Source of the DNA: Salinactinospora qingdaonensis | GTDB lineage: Bacteria; Actinomycetota; Actinomycetes; Streptosporangiales; Streptosporangiaceae | Reading direction: 5' to 3' | NCBI RefSeq assembly: GCF_039539445.1 | Contig: NZ_BAABDD010000005.1 | Location: forward strand, 62,001 to 126,000 | DNA length: 64,000 nucleotides | Shown here: positions 61,310 to 64,000 of the stretch, piece by piece | Position numbering within the stretch: position 1 is the first letter of the stretch | Layout of the letters: each line of letters opens with the position of its first letter | Translations under genes and position numbers: made by a program | The notes under the pieces: generated by a model | Told to the model about the DNA's origin: nothing | Database searches by the model: none | The model's input: only the letters and a program-made list of their open reading frames with translations

Positions 61310-63314
61310 GACCTCGACCCCGCCGCGTGACGGCGCCATCGCCGAACTCACCGTGGCCGCCGTCGCCATCTGTGCGATCTCGCTGCTGCTCGCTTTGCTG
61401 GCCGGCGGCTCCGTGGTCGCCAGCGTCGCTCCCGGGCTGCCCGACCCCGGCCCGCTCACCCGCTGGGGGCTGCCCATCTCCACCGCGGGCCAAGACATCG
61501 CCGCGGCGCTCACGCTGGGCCTGCTCCTGTTGACCGTCGTGCTCCTGCCCTCCCAGCGAGGCGCCCTCACCGCAGCCGCCCAGTCCTACCTGCGTGCCAC
61601 CTCCTGGTTCGCGCTCGCCTGGGCGGCGCTGTCGGCCGGCACCCTCATCTTCACGCTGTCCGACCTGCTGGGGCTGCCGCCCTCCCAGGTGCTTGACGAA
61701 GAGCTCACCAGCTACGCCGGCTCTGTGGGCCAGGGCATCGCGCTCATGGTGGTCATCCTGGCCGCTACCGGGGTGGCTCTCTTCGCCCGCGTGGCTCAGA
61801 CGGCTACGGCGGCACTGGGCGTGCTGGGCTTGGGCCTACTCGCCCAGTTGCCCCCTCTCGTGGCGGGCCACGCCGCCTCGGCCGCCAACCACAGCCTCGC
61901 CGTCACCGGGCTCGCGGTGCACGTCCTCGCGGCGATCGTCTGGGTGGGAGGGTTGGCCGCGCTCACCTACCACGCCCTGCGGGCCTCCAGCGAGCACGTC
62001 CCGGTCGCCGTGGAGCGCTTCAGCCGCCTCGCCCTGTGGGCCTACGTCGGGGTGGCCGTGGGGGGCGTCGCCATCTCGGCGGCCAGGCTCACCAGCGTCA
62101 CCGAGCTGTTCACCACCCCCTACGGCTGGCTCATCGCCGTCAAGTCCGCCCTGTTCGTGGTGTTGGGCTATCTGGGGTGGCAGCACCGGCGTCGCACCGT
62201 GCCCCGCATCGTTGAGGGAACGGGCCGTGTCCTCTTCGCCCGCATCGCCGCTGTGGAGGTGGCCATCATGGCCGCCGTCATGGGGGTGGCTGCCGCGCTC
62301 TCCCAAACCGAGCCCCCGCCCGTGCCCACGAGCCCGCCCGGCACCGCCGCCGACATCCTCGGTTTTCCCATGCCGCCGCCCATCAGCGCGCAGACCATCC
62401 TTACCCTGTGGCGGCCCGACCTGTTCTTCATCCTGGTCGTGGTCGTGCTCGGCGGCCTCTACGCCGCTGGGGTCGTACGGCTGCTGCGCCGTGGCGACCA
62501 CTGGCCCTGGGGGCGCACCATCGCCTGGTTCTGCGGGCTGCTCACCATCGTCGCCACCGTGCTCACCGGCGTCGGTACCTACTCGATGGTGCTGTTCAGC
62601 ACCCACATGATCCAGCACATGGTGCTGTCGATGATGACGCCTATCTTGCTGGTGCTCGGCGCTCCCATGACGCTGGCGCTGCGCGCCCTCCACCCTGCCC
62701 GCCGCCGCGGTGACCGGGGACCACGCGAGTGGCTCACCCTGTTCCTCAACAGCCGGTTCTCCCGGCTCGTTACGCACCACGTCTTCGCCACGGTGCTGTT
62801 CATCGCCAGCACCTACGCGCTGTACTTCACCCCGCTGTTCGAATTGCTCATGAGCGACCACCTGGGCCACGTGCTCATGAACACCCACTTCATCCTCGCG
62901 GGGTTCCTCTACTACTGGGTGATCGTGGGTATCGACCCCGCGCCGCGCAAGGTCCCCTACATGCTGCGGATCGTACTGTTGCTGGCCACCATGGGCTTCC
63001 ACGCCTTCTTCGGCATCGCCATCATGATGCAGTCGGCTCCGATGGGCATGGCCTACTACAGCCAGTTCGACGTGCCGTGGCTGGCCAGCATCGCTGACGA
63101 CCAATACGCCGGCGGTGGCATCGCGTGGGCCGTGGGGGAGATCCCCACCCTCATGGTCCTGATCGCCCTGGTAGGCCAGTGGTGGCGCGACGAGGAGCGC
63201 ACCGAGCGTCGTCGGGAGCGCCACAGTCGCCGCGACGGCTCCGACGACGCCGATATGGACGCCTACAACGCCTACCTGCAAGCGCTGGATCGCCGCGCCC
63301 GCCAGCAGCGCTAG
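61281..63314 (+). CDS. CopD-CtaG fusion membrane protein (copper transfer / cytochrome oxidase assembly)
   Basis: A 677-residue protein with about fourteen membrane segments. The N-terminal half resembles the CopD copper-resistance membrane domain (VGQGIALMVVILAATGVALF, then a HVLAAIVWVGGLAALTYHAL segment); the C-terminal half is a CtaG/caa3-assembly domain with STHMIQHMVLSMMTPILLVLG, MNTHFILAGFLYYW and GFHAFFGIAIMMQS. The histidine- and methionine-rich helices suit copper handling for cytochrome c oxidase assembly. GTG 61281 has GGAG six bases upstream. The C-terminal 40 residues are charged and cytoplasmic. Confidence 0.92.
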   Translation: MASPDLRETETSTPPRDGAIAELTVAAVAICAISLLLALLAGGSVVASVAPGLPDPGPLTRWGLPISTAGQDIAAALTLGLLLLTVVLLPSQRGALTAAAQSYLRATSWFALAWAALSAGTLIFTLSDLLGLPPSQVLDEELTSYAGSVGQGIALMVVILAATGVALFARVAQTATAALGVLGLGLLAQLPPLVAGHAASAANHSLAVTGLAVHVLAAIVWVGGLAALTYHALRASSEHVPVAVERFSRLALWAYVGVAVGGVAISAARLTSVTELFTTPYGWLIAVKSALFVVLGYLGWQHRRRTVPRIVEGTGRVLFARIAAVEVAIMAAVMGVAAALSQTEPPPVPTSPPGTAADILGFPMPPPISAQTILTLWRPDLFFILVVVVLGGLYAAGVVRLLRRGDHWPWGRTIAWFCGLLTIVATVLTGVGTYSMVLFSTHMIQHMVLSMMTPILLVLGAPMTLALRALHPARRRGDRGPREWLTLFLNSRFSRLVTHHVFATVLFIASTYALYFTPLFELLMSDHLGHVLMNTHFILAGFLYYWVIVGIDPAPRKVPYMLRIVLLLATMGFHAFFGIAIMMQSAPMGMAYYSQFDVPWLASIADDQYAGGGIAWAVGEIPTLMVLIALVGQWWRDEERTERRRERHSRRDGSDDADMDAYNAYLQALDRRARQQR

Positions 63315-63419
63315 CGCACGGCCCGCGCCGGCCGCGGGCGCCCGTCGGTGGCGCGCCGTATCGGCGTGCTTACGGTGGATATGCGTGAAGGGCGCGGCCG
63401 GTGATGGTTCGCTGGGGCT

Positions 63420-64000
63420 ATGACGACATTTCGCTTCGGCGTCAACTGCCTCGGCGTCCCGGTGGAGGAGTGGGTCGCCTACTGCCGCACCACCGAAGAG
63501 ATGGGCTACGATGCCCTGTTCGCCGCCGACCACCTGACCATGCCCGCCCCTTCGCCGCGCTGGCCGGCGCCGCCGTGGCCACCCAGCGGTTGGGGCTGGG
63601 GACCTATGTCGTCAACAACGAGTTTTGGAACCCCGCCCTTTTAGCGCGCGAGGCGGCCACGGTGGACCGCCTCTCGGGCGGGCGGCTCCAACTCGGGCTG
63701 GGCGGCGGGCACATGAAGTGGAATTCGAATCCGCCGGCATACCGTGGCGCGAGCACGCCCAGCGTATGGACAACCTGGAGCGCTCCATCGACGAGATCGA
63801 GCGCCGTTACGCCGACGCCACCGACCAGCCGTTGCCCGAAGCCACCTCCCGCCCCCGCCTGCTCGTCGGCGGCCACGGCGATCGGGCTCTCGACATCGCT
63901 GCCCGCCGTGCCGACACCGTCGCCGTCGCGGGGCTGACCCAGCGGCGCGGGGCGAGCATGGGCACCTTCGATGTCGCCGACGCCCAGCAGACCCGTGAGC
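63420..64000 (+). pseudogene. LLM-class flavin-dependent oxidoreductase, two frameshifts, cut by window end
   Basis: The protein starts well (MTTFRFGVNCLGVPVEEWVA, then DALFAADHLTMPAP) but the frame changes at the CCCC run near 63547-63550. It continues in another frame as FAALAGAAVATQRLGLGTYV and LLAREAATVDRLSGGRLQLG to HMKW, then shifts again near 63719-63721 to EFESAGIPWREHAQRMDNLE and LLVGGHGDRALDIAARRADT, open to the window end. Each shift fits loss of one base. All three pieces match F420/flavin-dependent luciferase-like oxidoreductases in order, so it is a young pseudogene or carries sequencing errors. Confidence 0.8.

Noticed and set aside
61836..63533. A 565-codon minus-strand open frame opposite the CopD-CtaG gene
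   Set aside because: Gly/His/Glu-rich antisense shadow; the plus strand has an unmistakable multi-helix membrane protein.

Overview
The window is a 64 kb piece of a high-GC actinomycete chromosome. Coding density is high, third codon positions are strongly G/C, GTG starts are frequent, and many protein families are nearly restricted to actinomycetes (conservon genes, DUF397, DUF574/SAM methyltransferase, DUF6461, DUF2630, DUF5753-type XRE). A perfect 14-bp CelR operator, a GH1 beta-glucosidase and a CelR-like LacI regulator together point to the Nocardiopsidaceae, near Thermobifida/Nocardiopsis. That placement is inference from gene content, not a phylogeny. No rRNA, tRNA, CRISPR array, prophage or transposase was recognised.

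Layout. 1-7.9 kb: a two-component system (5-prime truncated kinase plus LuxR-type regulator), an ABC-2 exporter pair, an HD-domain hydrolase, and a TetR/ATPase/permease exporter operon with a perfect inverted-repeat operator. 8.2-15.2 kb: an anchored surface protein, a PF09818-type ATPase, a PAC2 protein, pyrD and a DUF6461 protein. 15.7-21.3 kb: a lipoprotein polysaccharide deacetylase diverging from a cobalamin riboswitch, a 14-codon leader ORF and metE, then an alkyltransferase. 21.4-29.2 kb: a LacI/carbohydrate-kinase operon, a proline-rich membrane protein, a 59-residue membrane protein, a secreted coiled-coil protein with an M15-like C-terminus, and an MFS drug exporter.

29.4-34.7 kb is a cellobiose-use locus: CelR box, sugar-binding lipoprotein, bglC and celR. 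The two permease genes expected between the binding protein and bglC survive only as decayed remnants. It is followed by a degenerate FAH-like protein, a cvnABCD conservon with a CelR-like palindrome upstream, and an XRE/DUF397/SAM-methyltransferase trio. 43.7-49.5 kb carries an acyl-CoA dehydrogenase/methylcrotonyl-CoA carboxylase operon divergent from a TetR gene, with a palindrome between. 49.5-64 kb holds a repeat-rich gap, a type II NADH dehydrogenase, csoR, membrane proteins, a HAD phosphatase, superoxide dismutase, a MaoC hydratase, an enolase-superfamily protein lacking nearly all catalytic residues, a MerR/methyltransferase divergent pair, alanine dehydrogenase, a CopD-CtaG fusion, and an LLM-class oxidoreductase broken by two frameshifts at the right edge.

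A dispersed repeat built around a GATCGC-tgc-GCGATC hairpin occurs in six intergenic places. Several strong intergenic inverted repeats (15.7, 20.7, 30.9, 33.6 kb) have no obvious conventional role. The best candidates for new biology are the loss of permeases from an otherwise intact, CelR-boxed cellobiose locus, the dead-looking enolase-superfamily protein, the metE leader ORF coupled to a B12 riboswitch, and the dispersed repeat family.
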